Counted from the stretch's first letter, positions 22,378-34,289 are shown. The stretch is 64,000 bases of DNA from Anniella stebbinsi (GCA_029215795.1 JARDYH010000002.1:13695001-13759000); one strand, 5' to 3'. Numbers and translations: made by a program. The notes: generated by a model not told the origin, from the letters alone.

Positions 22378-22861
22378 GGTACACCTAGGGGTGACCACAT
22401 TACACCAATCTTAAAATCACTCCACTGGCTGCCAATTAGTTTCTGGGCAAAGTATAAAGTGTTGGTTATTACCTTTAAAGCCCTACATGGTTTGGATCCA
22501 GGTTACCTGCGGGATCGCCTTCTCCTGTATAATCTGCCCCGGCACACTCAAGTCCTCTGGGAAGAATTTACTCCAGTCAGCCAGAACCAGGCTAACGAGT
22601 GTTACCCAGAGGACCTTCTCTTCTGCCACTCCCAGACTGTGGAGTGGCCTGCTGGGAGAGATTCGACAACTTAGCAGTCTTCTTGAATTTAAGAGAGCTT
22701 TGAAGACTGATCTCTTCCGGCAAGCCTACCTAGTTGAACTTTAAGATGTTTTTAATAATGTATTAGTTTTATTTGTTTTTAATGTTTTATCTATTTTATG
22801 GTCTTTGTATTTATATTTATTGTTGTTCCCTGCCTCAATCCAGAGGGAGAGGTGGGTAAGA

Positions 22862-22900
<39 letters not shown>

Positions 22901-22902
22901 CA
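22378..22902 (+). pseudogene. L2-type LINE ORF2 end, second subfamily
   Basis: The frame 22354-22674 contains HITPILKSLHWLPISFWAKY, KVLVITFKALHGLDPGYLRD, which is the L2 post-polymerase block. A frameshift near 22620 moves the remainder (RLWSGLLGEIRQLSSLLEFK) into another frame. The UTR ends in an (AAT)n tail at 22862-22902. Its sequence differs from the 12009 copy, so it is a distinct L2 lineage. Confidence 0.88.
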
Positions 22903-22904
22903 GC

Positions 22905-24028
22905 TTCTTTTTGGGAGGGGGCGTGTGACGACCCCAGCAACTGTGATGGCAGCCTGGCCCCCATTTTGCATCCTCCACAATGTCCCAGACCTTGCTTTGT
23001 TCTGGAGTTTTGATTGGGCGTATGTGGGGCAGGGGATAGTGGTTGACACCATATTTCCCCCTTTTAAATGTTCGAGAATATTCAGAGAAAATCCTGCCTT
23101 TTTTTAAGGAGTGGGTCAGAAAAAGAAAAATCTCAGAAATCTTCCCAGAAATATGTATTCTGAGACATTTCAGCTCGACTTGAGTTGGAAGCAAAACAGA
23201 GGTCTAGAGAAACCTTGGTCAGAACTTTAGAAGAGCCTTCTAGATCAGTCCAATGTTCTGCCTGGTCCAGCATGCTGTTCCCAGTATTGGCCAGTCAGAT
23301 GCATGGAGACGACCACGATGTCTTTTTAATCCCAAATATGGAGAACTTTGCAAATTTAGGAAAATCCTGAAAACCAAACTGAAACAAATTTCCCACCCGC
23401 TCCTATTCTTTATAGGACAATAGGATGTACAGTTTTTGTAAAATCCATTTCATGGATTGTTAGGGGCCTTTTGTTTAATCATCTGCTCCTTGATGGAACC
23501 AGACACCCCCCCCCCCAATTTCCCAAATTTGCACAAATCTACAGTTGTGCAAATTTGCACATGTGAAAATGCACAAATCCCCCAGAAAATGCATACCACC
23601 CCCTAGAATTCACAATTTCCCCCAAAATGCACATTTGCATGCTTTAGCCTATGGGAGAAATCTGCATTTTTGGCTGGGGTTATTTTATTTAGAGGCTGAG
23701 ACCCTGGAGAGCTACAATCTAGCCGTGTAAACAGAACCTGATGGACCAATGGTCTAAGGCCACTTCCTTTTCCCTGAGGATAAAAGTTAATGCCCCATCC
23801 CACCCCAACATGCTAGGGTCTTAATATCGTTTGGACCCCCTGTGCTTACTCTAGAGTAAAAAGAAGAATCACTGCTTGCTACTTCCTTAAGGTATTGGTG
23901 CTTTGGCCCTCCATCAACCTGTTACTAGACCCAGTGCCAGGTCCCAGTTTTTGTTGGCCCATGGGCAAGACACCCTCAATGGGCCCCATCCCTCAGTGAC
24001 ACTACTACTCACCATGATTGCCACCATC
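22905..24028. other. Intergenic DNA without a recognised gene
   Basis: I see no gene. 23530-23660 is rich in ATGCACA and AAATTTGCACA words like those at 5890-6110, possibly the same decayed repeat. Confidence 0.4.
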
Positions 24029-24029
24029 T

Positions 24030-24339
24030 GCTGGTGCTCATAAGAACATATGAAGAGCCCTGCTGGATCAGACCAAGGATTCATCTAGTCCATCACTCTG
24101 TTCCCACAAAGGCCAGCCAACTGTCGACTAGGGACCCACAAGCAGGACACGGTGCAACAGCACCCTCCCACCCATGTTCCCCAGCAACCGGTGTATATAG
24201 GCTTGCTGCCGCTGATACATCCCACCAATCAGCTTCATGAGATGACCCCACTGGGTACTAGTATTATGGGAGGGGGAGAAAATGTCTCCTTGTGCACATT
24301 CTCCACACCAGGCGTAATGTTGTACTCCTCTTTTTCATC
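24030..24339 (-). mobile_element. CR1-type LINE 3' end, antisense, split by a hAT-like insertion
   Basis: The plus strand has ATAAGAACATATGAAGAGCC, GACCAAGGATTCATCTAGTC, and further on CCACCAATCAGCTTCATGAG. A deletion removes the section between about 24215 and 24220 relative to other copies. A palindromic element inserted at 24348 ends the readable copy. Confidence 0.8.
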
Positions 24340-24347
24340 GTTGCTAC

Positions 24348-25025
24348 TAGGGACGTGTATTGTATTGTTAAAATGTACAATAACGATACGATAAGGTCGT
24401 TATTGTGCATGTGTTTAACGATGATGATACGATAGAAAAACCTACGATAATCATCGGAGACGATAATGTTCGGGTGATTTTATCGTTTTATCGGACTGCC
24501 ATATAAATTTACCTGTAACTTCTGTATTTTAAAAGTTTGAGGCTTGAAACGTGGTCACAGTGCTTATGGGGTATGCCTAAGTATGCTAGACCCAGTATGC
24601 TACACATGTGCCAAATTTGAGATCGATCCCTCCAACCCTCGATTTTATATGAAAAGATCATTTCAGTTCTGACAGATCAGAATGACAGCCCGCCACGTGC
24701 GTTCATTCTGACCTGTCAGAACAGAAACGATCTTTAAAAAATTCATATAAAATCGAGGTTTGGAGGGATCGATCTCAAATTTCATACACATACTTAGGCA
24801 TACCCCATAAGCACTGTGACCAAGTTTCAAGCCTCTAACTTTTAAAATACATAAGTTATAGGCAATTTTTTCTTTAAAAATAGGGCTGCAAAAAATATAG
24901 TTTTTTCACAATAATTATCATGAAGACGATACGGTTCACCTACGATATGAATGAAGACGATAATTTTTTTGGTCCGAAATGACAATAACGATAAACGATG
25001 ATATTTTTTGGTGTGCACACCCCTA
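24348..25025. mobile_element. hAT-like palindromic element, 678 bp
   Basis: It starts TAGGGACGTGTATTG and ends GGTGTGCACACCCCTA. It is flanked by an exact 8-bp duplication, GTTGCTAC, at 24340-24347 and 25026-25033. The two halves form a long imperfect palindrome: for example GATCGATCCCTCCAACCCTC (24621-24640) pairs with GAGGTTTGGAGGGATCGATC near 24755, and the axis lies near 24695. The outer arms are AT-rich with repeated CGATAA words, and no transposase frame exists. The termini and 8-bp duplication resemble the element at 7120-7962. Confidence 0.87.
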
Positions 25026-25033
25026 GTTGCTAC

Positions 25034-26445
25034 CTGTTGCTTACCAGGCAGGCAGAGAGCTAGTGAGCAAATTTGCAATGGTATCTACTGCTCGTCCTTC
25101 TCACCACTACTGTTGACTGGGCCAGCGTGAGAGCCAGGTGAACAAGCAGATTGTAATGGGGGAAGCAGAGGTACAACACCAGGGGGTGCTTGTCAATGCG
25201 CCCCTATAGGGGGTGGGCCTTGGCAGGTGCATGGCCACACCCACCTTTGATGCCAACCCCGCCTAGACTTGATGTGAGATGGGAGGGAGCAAGAGAGCAA
25301 TGGCAGGAAGGTTGTTTGTCTTTGCTTTGCTTTTTGTTTGCTGGCTTTGAGGCATCTAAACGGTTGACATTGGCGAGGTTCGCTTGGACCACAGCTTCCA
25401 GGGCTGTGAAGGAAGCCACAGTCTGATCACACGGGCGGTTTTAAGCACACCCACTACGACTTTGCTCCACTTCTTCAGCGCTGGACTTGCATGACATTGT
25501 CCCCGTTGTGTTGCTCTCTTGCCCTGAGGTCACAGTTGCTCGTTTCTCTTTCGATTGATCCCTGAACGGGCAAAGTCCGAAACCGGCAAAGTTCAATAGG
25601 CCAAGCTGAGGCTACGCAGCAAGACCGACCACGTGTGATTCAAAATGCTAGACTGGCATAGGAAACGGAGGGGGAACTTGCAGAAGCAACCCGGGGGAAA
25701 AATAGTAGGTGTGATAATGCCCAAAGCTAATTAGCATTGTTGGAGCTCAGAGTCAAGCTCAAGGCATTAGCCACATCGCCACATCGCCACACCCATGGAG
25801 GCTGTCGCCGCGGATGGGCATTTGCTGCGGACGGCAGATCTTATGTACGTCTTCGGACGCACATCCTCCTGATGATTCAGCTTCGCAGGCTGCTCATAGA
25901 GCAGTTTGGGTTTGGAGACCGCTTGTCACGTAATCCAAAATGAGCCCCCCTCCCCATTTTTTTTAATGGTGCAATAAATGGCATGCTGGGCAAGACAGTG
26001 GGGGGAAACTGGAGGACTGCAGAGAGTCTCTGTCAACCGTCTGCCGGGAGCATTATTCAGACCTCTCTGAACATGAGCACCAGCTGGCTGGAAATGGTCT
26101 GCGACGGAAGGAGCAGTGAAGTCCTACAGCCACGCGGAGGATCCCCTATGCTTTATAAATTGTGCTGCGAACGCTTTCACTTCCATGCGAGTAACTACTG
26201 GATTTTGCAGAAGGAAATTCAGTGCAGCTCTATTCCAGAAGGATTCATTAGCACTTGAGGGGGGGAGAGAGGAAGGTAATTTTTGCATCAAATTTTCATC
26301 ATTTTCACTTGCTCCCAATTCCAATGTGTCTTTTGCAAATACTTCCCCCTCCTCTTAAAATATTCTCAGTTAGAGATAGTGTTGGATTATGCTTTTGGAA
26401 GGGCTGTAGAAGTGGGCAGTTTGATACTTCACATTATTGCCTTAA
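25034..26445. other. Intergenic DNA without a recognised gene
   Basis: I see no gene that I can support. 25125-25270 shares GTGAACAAGCAGATTGTAATG- and CCCACCTTTGATGCCA-like words with 33300-33425, so it is probably a fragment of the same dispersed element. Confidence 0.4.
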
Positions 26446-26449
26446 AGAA

Positions 26450-26658
26450 GTGTCAGCGTGATGTACTGGTTAGGATGTCAGACAGGGGAAAAAGGAGACC
26501 CCGGTTCAAGCCCTCCCTTAGCCATAGAGCTCTCTGGGGCAACCCTAGGTCACCTCACAGGGATGTTGTGCAGATAAAAGAGGGAGGGGTAGATCTTTGC
26601 ATGCTGCCTGAAGCTATTTGGAGGAATGCGGAGATAAAAATGTAATAAATAAATGGGT
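26450..26658 (+). mobile_element. tRNA-derived SINE
   Basis: The head resembles a tRNA gene: an A-box-like TGTACTGGTTAGGATGTC (about 26462) and a B-box-like CGGTTCAAGCC (about 26502). The body contains GGTCACCTCACAGGGATGTT and it ends GAGATAAAAATGTAATAAAT, an A-rich tail similar to LINE tails. The B-box is close to the RNA polymerase III consensus GGTTCGANNCC. It is non-coding. Confidence 0.8.
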
Positions 26659-27055
26659 GGCCTGGTTCATACACTTCCCTAAGCAGCATCTTCCAAGGTG
26701 TGGCAGGGAAGTATGCAACTCCCATGTGCTTTTATCACAACTGCAATTTAATGTGTGAGGCAACCGAATGCTTGGCTGATTTATGATGCTTTCTTACCAA
26801 ATGGGCTGTGAGTACTACTGAGTCCATATTCCATACTAACAGGAGTAGGATGAAAGTCCAGAAAGCAGGTCTTTTAAAGTTTCCCTAACGACCCCCTTGT
26901 TCTCCAACATCTTTACTCCCTCTTGACCTCTGAACTTTCTGCTCTATCTCTCAGATTGGCTAACCTGCTCTGATGTCAGAGTAGGAGGCTGCCTCTCTGG
27001 TTATAATTGCACCAGCAGGTCTAATATCAGAGAGAGTCTGGGCAGTCTTGGGCTA

Positions 27056-27345
27056 GAAGTTGTTAGACTGCAACTTCTCTCACCCCTCACTATTGGCTAT
27101 CCTGGCTAGTGCTGATGGGAGCTGCAGTCCAACAACCAGTGGAGGCTGGTGGCTCCGAAGTCAGTAGGGCGGTGAATCTGCTCTGGATTTCAGTCAGAAC
27201 CAGTCAGAACTTTAAAGAAGCTATCCAAGTTGGATAGCTCCTTTAGAGTTCTGACTGAAACCTGGAGCAGATTCGCTGCCTCCGGACATCAGAGCCACCA
27301 GCCTCCACTTCCAACAACATCTGAAGGGGACACACATTCCCCATT
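27056..27345. mobile_element. hAT-like palindromic MITE interrupted by another MITE
   Basis: The outer sequence is the family in which GTTGTTGGACTACAACT-like arms surround a TTGGC(C)ATGCTGGCTAG centre. Its arm is cut after CAGTCCAACAAC and resumes at 27311 with CCAACAACATCTGAAGGGG. The interrupting element is 27137-27310. Confidence 0.7.
27137..27310. mobile_element. hAT-like palindromic MITE (CAGTGGAGGCTGG family), nested
   Basis: This 174-bp near-perfect hairpin starts CAGTGGAGGCTGGTGGC and ends GCCACCAGCCTCCACTT. The 8-bp duplication CCAACAAC flanks it at 27129-27136 and 27311-27318. The axis lies near 27224. Related, more decayed copies occur at 34746-34943 and 50552-50714. It has no coding content. 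Confidence 0.87.
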
Positions 27346-27349
27346 CCTG

Positions 27350-29004
27350 GGACAAGCTGTTTATGGAAAGAAGCTCACAATCATGTCAATGTCTTCAATT
27401 TTCCTTTGTGAATGACTGTTGGAAAAGCCCACAGCTAGGGCAGAAAGGAGCACTCTGAGCAGGAGAATTATTCAGAGACAAAATGCATGTGACTGTTGCT
27501 TGTATCAGAGATGGCCCATGAGATCTCATCTCTGTATCCCTTCAATTTCCACCTGTCCTCTCAAGTTTTTCAATTCATAGACTGGTATCTGACAATGCTT
27601 CTTTTGCAAGCCTGAGAGCTCAGAGTTCTGACTGGTTCTGATTGGAACCAGCTGCTCTCCCCCACTGCTGCTCTTGAACTTTTTAAAAGAAACCACAGTT
27701 CTCCAGTGTCACATCCAGCTGCAACCTTTGAACTGTCACCTTGGTTCCCTTAGTCCGGATTGAAACCCAACTGTTTTAATGATGAAGCAGGAAGTCCAAG
27801 TCCTTAACTAAATAAATCAAGGTCTCTGTTTGGTCAATCACTTACTTCCTTACATATAAATGTTTTTGATTCGCTGCTAGGATCCAAACCCTACTGAAAT
27901 GCCGACTTCGAACTTGTTTTAGGATAATTGACACTTCAGTGATTCCTTTCAGTCATTCGTCCTATCAACAAGTGTTTCTTCTAAAATAACTGTTGGCCCA
28001 CAGTTAGCTTTTAAATGGTTGTTCTAGATTTTCTGTCTCCTGTTATCTTGTGTGCGATCATAAGCCCTAACAGAAATAAAACATCAGGGCCACAGATGAA
28101 AGCACTTTAAAAGCTGCATTACACATAATAGGCCTTGTAGCATCAATAAAAAAAAGAAAGAAAGGAAAAAAATACACACACAATAATGTTCTCGCTTATG
28201 TTTGTAGCAATCTTATGACTGATGACTGATGTAGTTTTGTCACTAGAAAAGTACAAAAAGCCACGCTGTTGTTTTCCTAGCACCATGGGCTTACCGGAAT
28301 GCAGATCTCTCTTGATCAGATCAATGATGAAGTCATACCCCAAAAACCAACACCAACACCTAACCCAAACAGCCAGAAATTCTTGCTTCTTTATAGATGG
28401 AACAGCTGAACAAGAATTGAGATTTTTTTGGGTAGCGAGAGTGACAGTGCTTCCTTTTGATATCCTGCTGTCATTGACACAAAATGTTGGCTGCACTTAT
28501 CCCTAGTAGCACTGAATTCTTCCTATTGCTATTGTTGCTGTTTCTGCAGAAAGAGAAGCATGTGAGGTCCCTTAAATCGCATTGAAGTCTGTGGTTTAAT
28601 TTAACAGACAAATGGTTCTCTTATTGCTAGCTTAACAAAGAAATGTTAATGGTGTTTACATGGTGTTGTTTAACAACTGATGGTGGTGTGCTGTCGAGGA
28701 ACCAAAAAATGGTTCTTAAATGGGAATTAAAGGAAGATTGAATGCTCCCCAATCTTCTGCATTTACCAAGGAACAATCTTGGATTCCTCGGATCTGTCCC
28801 TGGTAAATTACTCCCCCCCCCTTTTTTTTCTGTCTGCAGAGAAGTTGGGGTTGCTTTATTCAACATTTGTTTAGATGTGTGCACACATGCACTAGAGTTG
28901 CCCTTCTTCAGATTTCAGCCTCTCTAGCAAGTGTCTAGAAATTAATTTTATGACACGTGTGTGTGTGTGTGTGTGTTACAGATGCATCTTGGCTATAGAG
29001 TCTA
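27350..29004. other. Mostly unique DNA without a recognised gene
   Basis: I see no gene that I can name. 28200-28500 has uninterrupted frames of about 90 codons on both strands and an unusually non-repetitive composition, discussed under findings. A (GT)n run lies at about 28957-28976. Confidence 0.4.
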
Positions 29005-29326
29005 TAGGGTGACCATATGAAAAGGACAGGGCTTCTGAATCTTTAACGGTTGTAGTAAAAGGGAATTTCAGCAGGTGTCATTTCATTTGTATGCATGCAG
29101 CACCTGGTGAAATTCCCTCTTCAACACAACAGTTAAAGCTGCAGGAGCCCTGCCCTCTTTTGTATCTGGCCAAGATGGCCGGACTCCAGCAGCTTTAACT
29201 GTTGTGATGAAAAGGGAATTTCACCAGGTGCTGCATGCATACAAATGACACCTGCTGAGATTCTTTTTTTGATACAACTGTTAAAAGATATGGAAGCCCT
29301 GTCCTCCTTTCCCTCTGGTCACCCTA
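29005..29326. mobile_element. Palindromic hAT-like MITE (TAGGGTGACC family), divergent copy
   Basis: It starts TAGGGTGACCATATGAAA and ends CTCTGGTCACCCTA. As in the other copies, the two halves are inverted around a central ATCTGGCCAAGATGGCCGG junction. It differs from the 10314 copy in carrying TGCATGCAGCACCTGGTG arms, shared with 8340-8595, so at least two subfamilies exist here. Confidence 0.82.
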
Positions 29327-29632
29327 CCATAGAGGCTATGTATGGAAATGCTTGCACATGAACATTACAGCTGCAATCCTATGCTCACTTACCTATGAGT
29401 AAGTCCTAGGGCTTACTTCTGAGTAGGTATTTAAAAACTACACAGAAAGGCATTCTAAGAAGTGATGTTGTTTTCCATTTTTACTCTAGAGTAGGTGCAG
29501 ATGGCCTGATATGGATCTTTAAAGTGCCCCTGCCCCTAGGTTAGGGTCCTAATCCACATCAAAGGCCAAGTGCCTTCTCTAGAGATGTCACTGCTAGGCA
29601 CACAATTAAAGCAATATCTGTTCTGTCCTTTA

Positions 29633-30030
29633 GAATCATAGAATTGTAGAGCTTGAAGGGGCTTAGTCATCTAGTCCAACCCTCTGCTCCATGCAGGATC
29701 TGCAATGCAGGATGCTGAGAGATGGCTGTCCAGCCTTTTTTCAAATACCCCAGTGAAGGAGAGACCACCTGCTCCTGAGACAGCCTGTTTCTCTGTTGGA
29801 CGTCTTATGCCGTTCGGACATTCCTGCTAATGTTGAGTCAAAATCTGTTTCCTTGCAATTTCCACCAATTAGTTCTGTTCCTGCCCTCTGTAGGAGCGGA
29901 GAAGAAGTCGACTCCATCTTCTGCATGACAGCCTTTCAGATATTTGAAGGCAGCTATCATGTCTCCCCTTAATCTTTTCTTCTCCAGGCTAAATCTATTG
30001 ATTGATTGCACTACCTGCCATTTTATGTGC
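29633..30030 (-). mobile_element. CR1-type LINE 3' end, antisense, short-UTR subfamily
   Basis: The plus strand starts AGAATCATAGAATTGTAGAG and continues CATCTAGTCCAACCCTCTGC. Further on come TTCCACCAATTAGTTCTGTT and CATGTCTCCCCTTAATCTTT, the inverted end of CR1 ORF2. Minus-strand frames (29838-30035) include EKKRLRGDMIAAFKYLKG, the 'RLRGDMIEVFKIM' CR1 block. It is broken and non-functional. Confidence 0.87.
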
Positions 30031-30787
30031 TGCAATTGGTAAGGCTCATTTTAAACTGCGGGATAATATAGTATAGAAAAATTAGGTTTCCCAAGCTTAT
30101 CTTGAACAAATGACCCCCCCCCCCCCCTTTTCCCACTTTTAATATCACTTCTCTGGACTCAGGCTGAGCCTTAGCAGATCCTGCTTGGATTATCAGGGTA
30201 TGAAATGTGAGCATGTTTGTTCCTCTCCCATCTATGAATAACTGCAGTAGGAGATGTTATTGAATGACTCTGAGGACCAAACTGGACATAGCATTTCATT
30301 ACATCAATCAAATGAAGGTGCACATTTGTGTGATGTAAACAGCAGCCTCCGGGAAGCCAGAGCAACCTTGGGACCATAGGCAAGTTTAACTCTTTCTCTT
30401 CCTGCCACAGTCTTGGCAAAAATCATCTTTCGGAAGAAGCTATTTGCCTTCCAAAGGAAGCCGCTATTGGTGCCAAGAAAGGAGATGTTTGCAAGAAGCA
30501 GGGACAGAAAGAGTCAGACGATTCCTGCCACTCCTCCTGCTGCTTGGCTTTCCAAAGGCTGCTACTGACATCAACCCAAACATGCAAGTCAATTGCATTC
30601 CTGAAATTAACACCATGTCTTGTTTAGGCCTCACTTACAGCTCTTGCAATAGGTACAACCAGATCCACCATGAAATTAAAACGCTATTAAACAAGCTTTA
30701 CATTTTAAAAGACGGAAACTCTTCTGGTCAGTTTACTAACACTCCCATCTTCTGAAGTTAGTGTAGGGCTGACAAGACCGGTGTCAC

Positions 30788-31394
30788 TGTCATGTCTTAC
30801 CTGGAGGAGGATTCATTGGATGAGGAAGAGGAGGGGAAGAGCCAGCACAGCAGGTCCCAGCCAGAGCCAGGAGGACAGCTGGAGGCTCCGGCCAACAGCA
30901 CTCCCCTGGAACCATTAGAAGAGCATCCTGGTCCCTCCAGTGTCATTCATGGACTCCCTCAAATGCAGGAGGCCGAGCTGGAGATGATTCATCCCTTTGA
31001 ACGACAAAAAAGCAAGAAGAGGCCACCCTGTGAGGCCTCCTTTAAAAATAACACACTGACCTAATTAGCCAGCTGTGCTAATTAACAACCAGCTATAAAT
31101 CAGAACAGCTGGAACCATACCTCTGCTGCAGTCAACTTTGAGTTAACCTCAGGGTGTTGCCTTGGTTATCTTGACCTTGCTGCCTCCTGGACCACCTTCT
31201 TGGACACTCTCTGTTTGGTATAACTGACTTCTGTGGATCAACTTCTAGATTGCTTTTGACCTCATCCCTGCCTTCTCCAACTATGCTATTTGGATTCCTT
31301 TGTATGGCTTTGGACTGGACTGGCAGCTCTCTTTGTTTACACCTGGGACTATCTGAGAATTGACCACGGCACTTGTTGGCCTTGAAACAGGACA
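30788..31394 (+). mobile_element. Probable solo LTR
   Basis: The 607-bp unit starts TGTCATGTCTTACC and ends CTTGAAACAGGACA, so it has TG...CA ends with TGTC/GACA inverted tips. Five-base flanks GTCAC (30783-30787) and GTTAC (31395-31399) agree at four of five positions. A TATA-like TATAAAT lies at 31094-31100, mid-unit, as expected of a promoter. A frame at 30792-31064 has an acidic start (EEDSLDEEEEGKS) but no retroviral domain. No second copy is nearby, hence solo LTR. Confidence 0.5.
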
Positions 31395-31399
31395 GTTAC

Positions 31400-32320
31400 T
31401 AGTGGGCTTGGATAGTTGGCCAGGGTGCTGGTACCCTGGCAGGGCTAATGCCAACCCTGCGTCTCCAATGAGGGCCAGGTAGCCTCCACTGAAGGACTGT
31501 GAACCCTTTTCACAATGCCCCAGGTGTAACATTGTTTTGGCCATTGTAGGAAATCAAAATGGCGACCTCCCAGTAGGCTTCTTGGAGTCACCATTTAAAT
31601 TTCCCTCAGTGCTCCAGGGTGGTTGTCAGGGATTGCTAAATCCACCCACTGTGTAGTGAGGCAAAAGAGACCTGCTGTGCAATCCACCAACTCTTTATGC
31701 TGTTAATAACTTCTCTTCACACCTGTGGTGTTACACCTAATAAGCTAAACAAAGCAAGGCAGTTGCCTGTCAATTAAAATGGACAGTTTTGCACCATGCC
31801 CAGGCTCCAGGGAGGATCCTCCTAACCCAACTTCTGATGGGCAGCCAATCTGGCAGACTGCCTCCCACCTCCTCTCAACTCCACCCAGTTAATTCTGCAC
31901 TGAACTCTGGAGCCTGTCAGTTCCAGTACTCCCTCCCCCTCTGACAAACGCTGAGTTCCCACAGGGAGGGACAATGACAATCTCTGAACTGGGGACTCCT
32001 ATCTGATAAGCCCCTGGGAAGAGTCATCTTGGGGAATTTCCCCTCTTGCTCCCTGTCTTGAGTGGGCTTCTTCTAGCTCTGCCTACAAATCTGAATCAGA
32101 TCCTGAATCCAAACCAGGGAGCTTGGGCTCAATCCTGGCCGTGGTGTTACATCAGGTGCAGAGTGGGAAATGAAAATGACTCTCAGATCACTACTGGGGG
32201 CTGCCCAGCACTCATCAGAGTAGTGCCATCCCTGCTGGGAAAGAACAGTGGGGAAGGGGGCATTGATATAAGAGCCTCCCCCCCGCCCCCAGTAGCAAGC
32301 ACTTCACCCAGGGTTCCTTC
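31400..32320. other. Intergenic DNA without a recognised gene
   Basis: I see no gene. The sequence may include debris from the LTR element next to it, but no gag, protease or polymerase motif is visible. Confidence 0.4.
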
Positions 32321-32479
32321 AGACCTGATGCTGGCCCTGAAGACAAATTAAATAAATCCAGTAGGTGGAAAAGAAACTGCAGGTCTTGTAGTAGTAGAGG
32401 TGTGGCATGATGTGATGGGTGGCATTGACCCTTGATGCAGGACAATTGAATTGCCCGTAGTTTTGCCTGTGCAATGTGA

Positions 32480-33430
32480 AAGGGCAGGCGAAGGATGCAG
32501 TGGGGCTCTCGGGCAAGACACCCTATCTCAGTGTGGTCTACCTTCTCGTCACCACTTGCTCCTCCTCTTCTTTCTCATCATTGCTACCACTTGGTTGATT
32601 GACAGCTAAAGAGCCAGTGGGCAAGCAGTCAGTGGCATCTCCTCCTTCTCCTTCTCAACACCACCCCTGTCTGGGTGAGAGCAAGACTAGGGATGTTGTG
32701 AACGCCCGACTGAGTCCAGGATCTGAGGGACTTCCCTGCGTCAACACCCTTGGGTCATGTCAGGCACCAGCAGTGCATTCGTGGATCCACACTCAAGCGG
32801 GCAGGAGGCCCCGACGAGTGCTCGGCAGCCGTCTGCCCTAATCGGGAGCCTCTCATGTGCACCACAATGGAAGCTCTGGAAAGGACGTGTTTCCCCCTTG
32901 CTGTATAAATGGTAGCTGTAAAGTCCCCATGCATGCAAGGGTAAAGGCGCAAACGCTCTGATCGCACCTTTACTCTTGTGTAAATGGGGCTTTTACGGAT
33001 GCCATTTATGCCACGGGGGAACTGCGCAAATCAGAAATGGAGGCTCAGGAAATTGTGCATTTTCTCTGCTGCGTTCGCACCTTTACCTTTGGCGTAAATG
33101 GAGTATTTTTGGCTGCCATTTATGCAGTGGGGGAACTGAGCAATTTCCAGAGCGAGGTAGGACGGCTGCCAAGTACTTGTTGGGCTGAGCATAGCCTCAA
33201 AAGAAGCTCGCACAGCCAGACTAGTGGGAGCGGACAGCAGCAGCGATGGGTGAATGTCCAACAAGTTGAAGGCAGATGGGTTTGCCCACCCCGACGAGAG
33301 ACAGGTGGACAAGCAGGTTGCAATGTGAAGAGGCGGAGCATCTCCAAGGACTTCTTGTCAGTTGGCCCCAGGCTGGGCTGCAGGCCCTGGGCACAGTCCT
33401 GACCATGCCCCCCTTTGATGCTGGCCCTGA
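32480..33430. repeat. Possible DNA-transposon debris with internal inverted and direct repeats
   Basis: Two related segments (about 32870-33000 and 33050-33150) both carry CGCACCTTTAC and GGCTGCCATTTATGC or ATGCCATTTATGCCACGGGG words. Outer parts share words with 25125-25270. No termini or target duplication could be defined. Confidence 0.4.
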
Positions 33431-34289
33431 AAGGATGCATTGGCTGCACTGTCTTAACTTTTGGTATTCAGTTCCATAGCATCCTTAGCTGTACCCGTGC
33501 CCTGACGTCCGCCATCAATGCAATCAGGGCTCTGCTGGCTTTATGCTCAGAGTTCAATTTGCCTCTCTCCCCTAGCATGCCAGGAAGCTTTTCTTCCAAG
33601 AATGAAGGTGCACACTGAGTCCCATTAGCTGCCTGAACTCTCTTGTAACGGCGTGGGATCGGCTGGCAGCGTGCAGGAGAGAGTGGAATTGAGGGAGAGT
33701 CTGCAGAAACCACAGGCACGTGCTTGAGAGCTGTGCGCATCCCGCGGAGAGAGGCCACTTTGAAGGTATTGGGGGAAAGAGACAATTTGGTAGCTACAGA
33801 AAAAAAAGGAAGCACCAGCTGCACAAAGAAAACAAAGCCAAAGTAAACGAAGCAAGTTCTGAAGCAAATTCTGCAGGACAGGGGCGGGGAACATTTCCCC
33901 CTTTCAACGCCTGCACTCTAGAAGTGGGCAGGGCTGGAGCCAAAAGTGGGTGGAGTCGGAGCAGATGTGGGTGGAGTTCTCAAGAGTGGGCAGGGCTCAG
34001 AACTAGTCTTGAGGTCTGCACAGAACTAGGCTGATGTCTGGTTGCGGCTGTTGGGTCATGGGTTCCCTGTAGGAGGAAGGCTGGAAGAGGAGGAAGGCTG
34101 TAGGAGGAGGCTGGAGCCGTACAAAGAAAGGACACGTTTCAGCCTGGTCTCATTTCTGTTCTTTCTTCTGTCTGCCTGTGAGGGAAGACAGTGGCCAAGG
34201 GCACCATTTAAGGTGGATAAAAGATCAGACATCCCACTGTTGTTGTGTTTTAGACCCCATGGGACTTTTTCTAAGGATGATCCCAATTT

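Noticed and set aside
22805..23107. Poly-asparagine frame
   Set aside because: It comes from the (AAT)n tail of an L2 copy.
26450..26560. Possible functional tRNA gene
   Set aside because: A- and B-box-like words are present, but the rest continues into a SINE body with an A-rich tail, so it is a retroposon.
32480..33430. Candidate long DNA transposon
   Set aside because: Internal repeats are real, but I could not find matching termini or target duplications, so it is listed only as possible debris.
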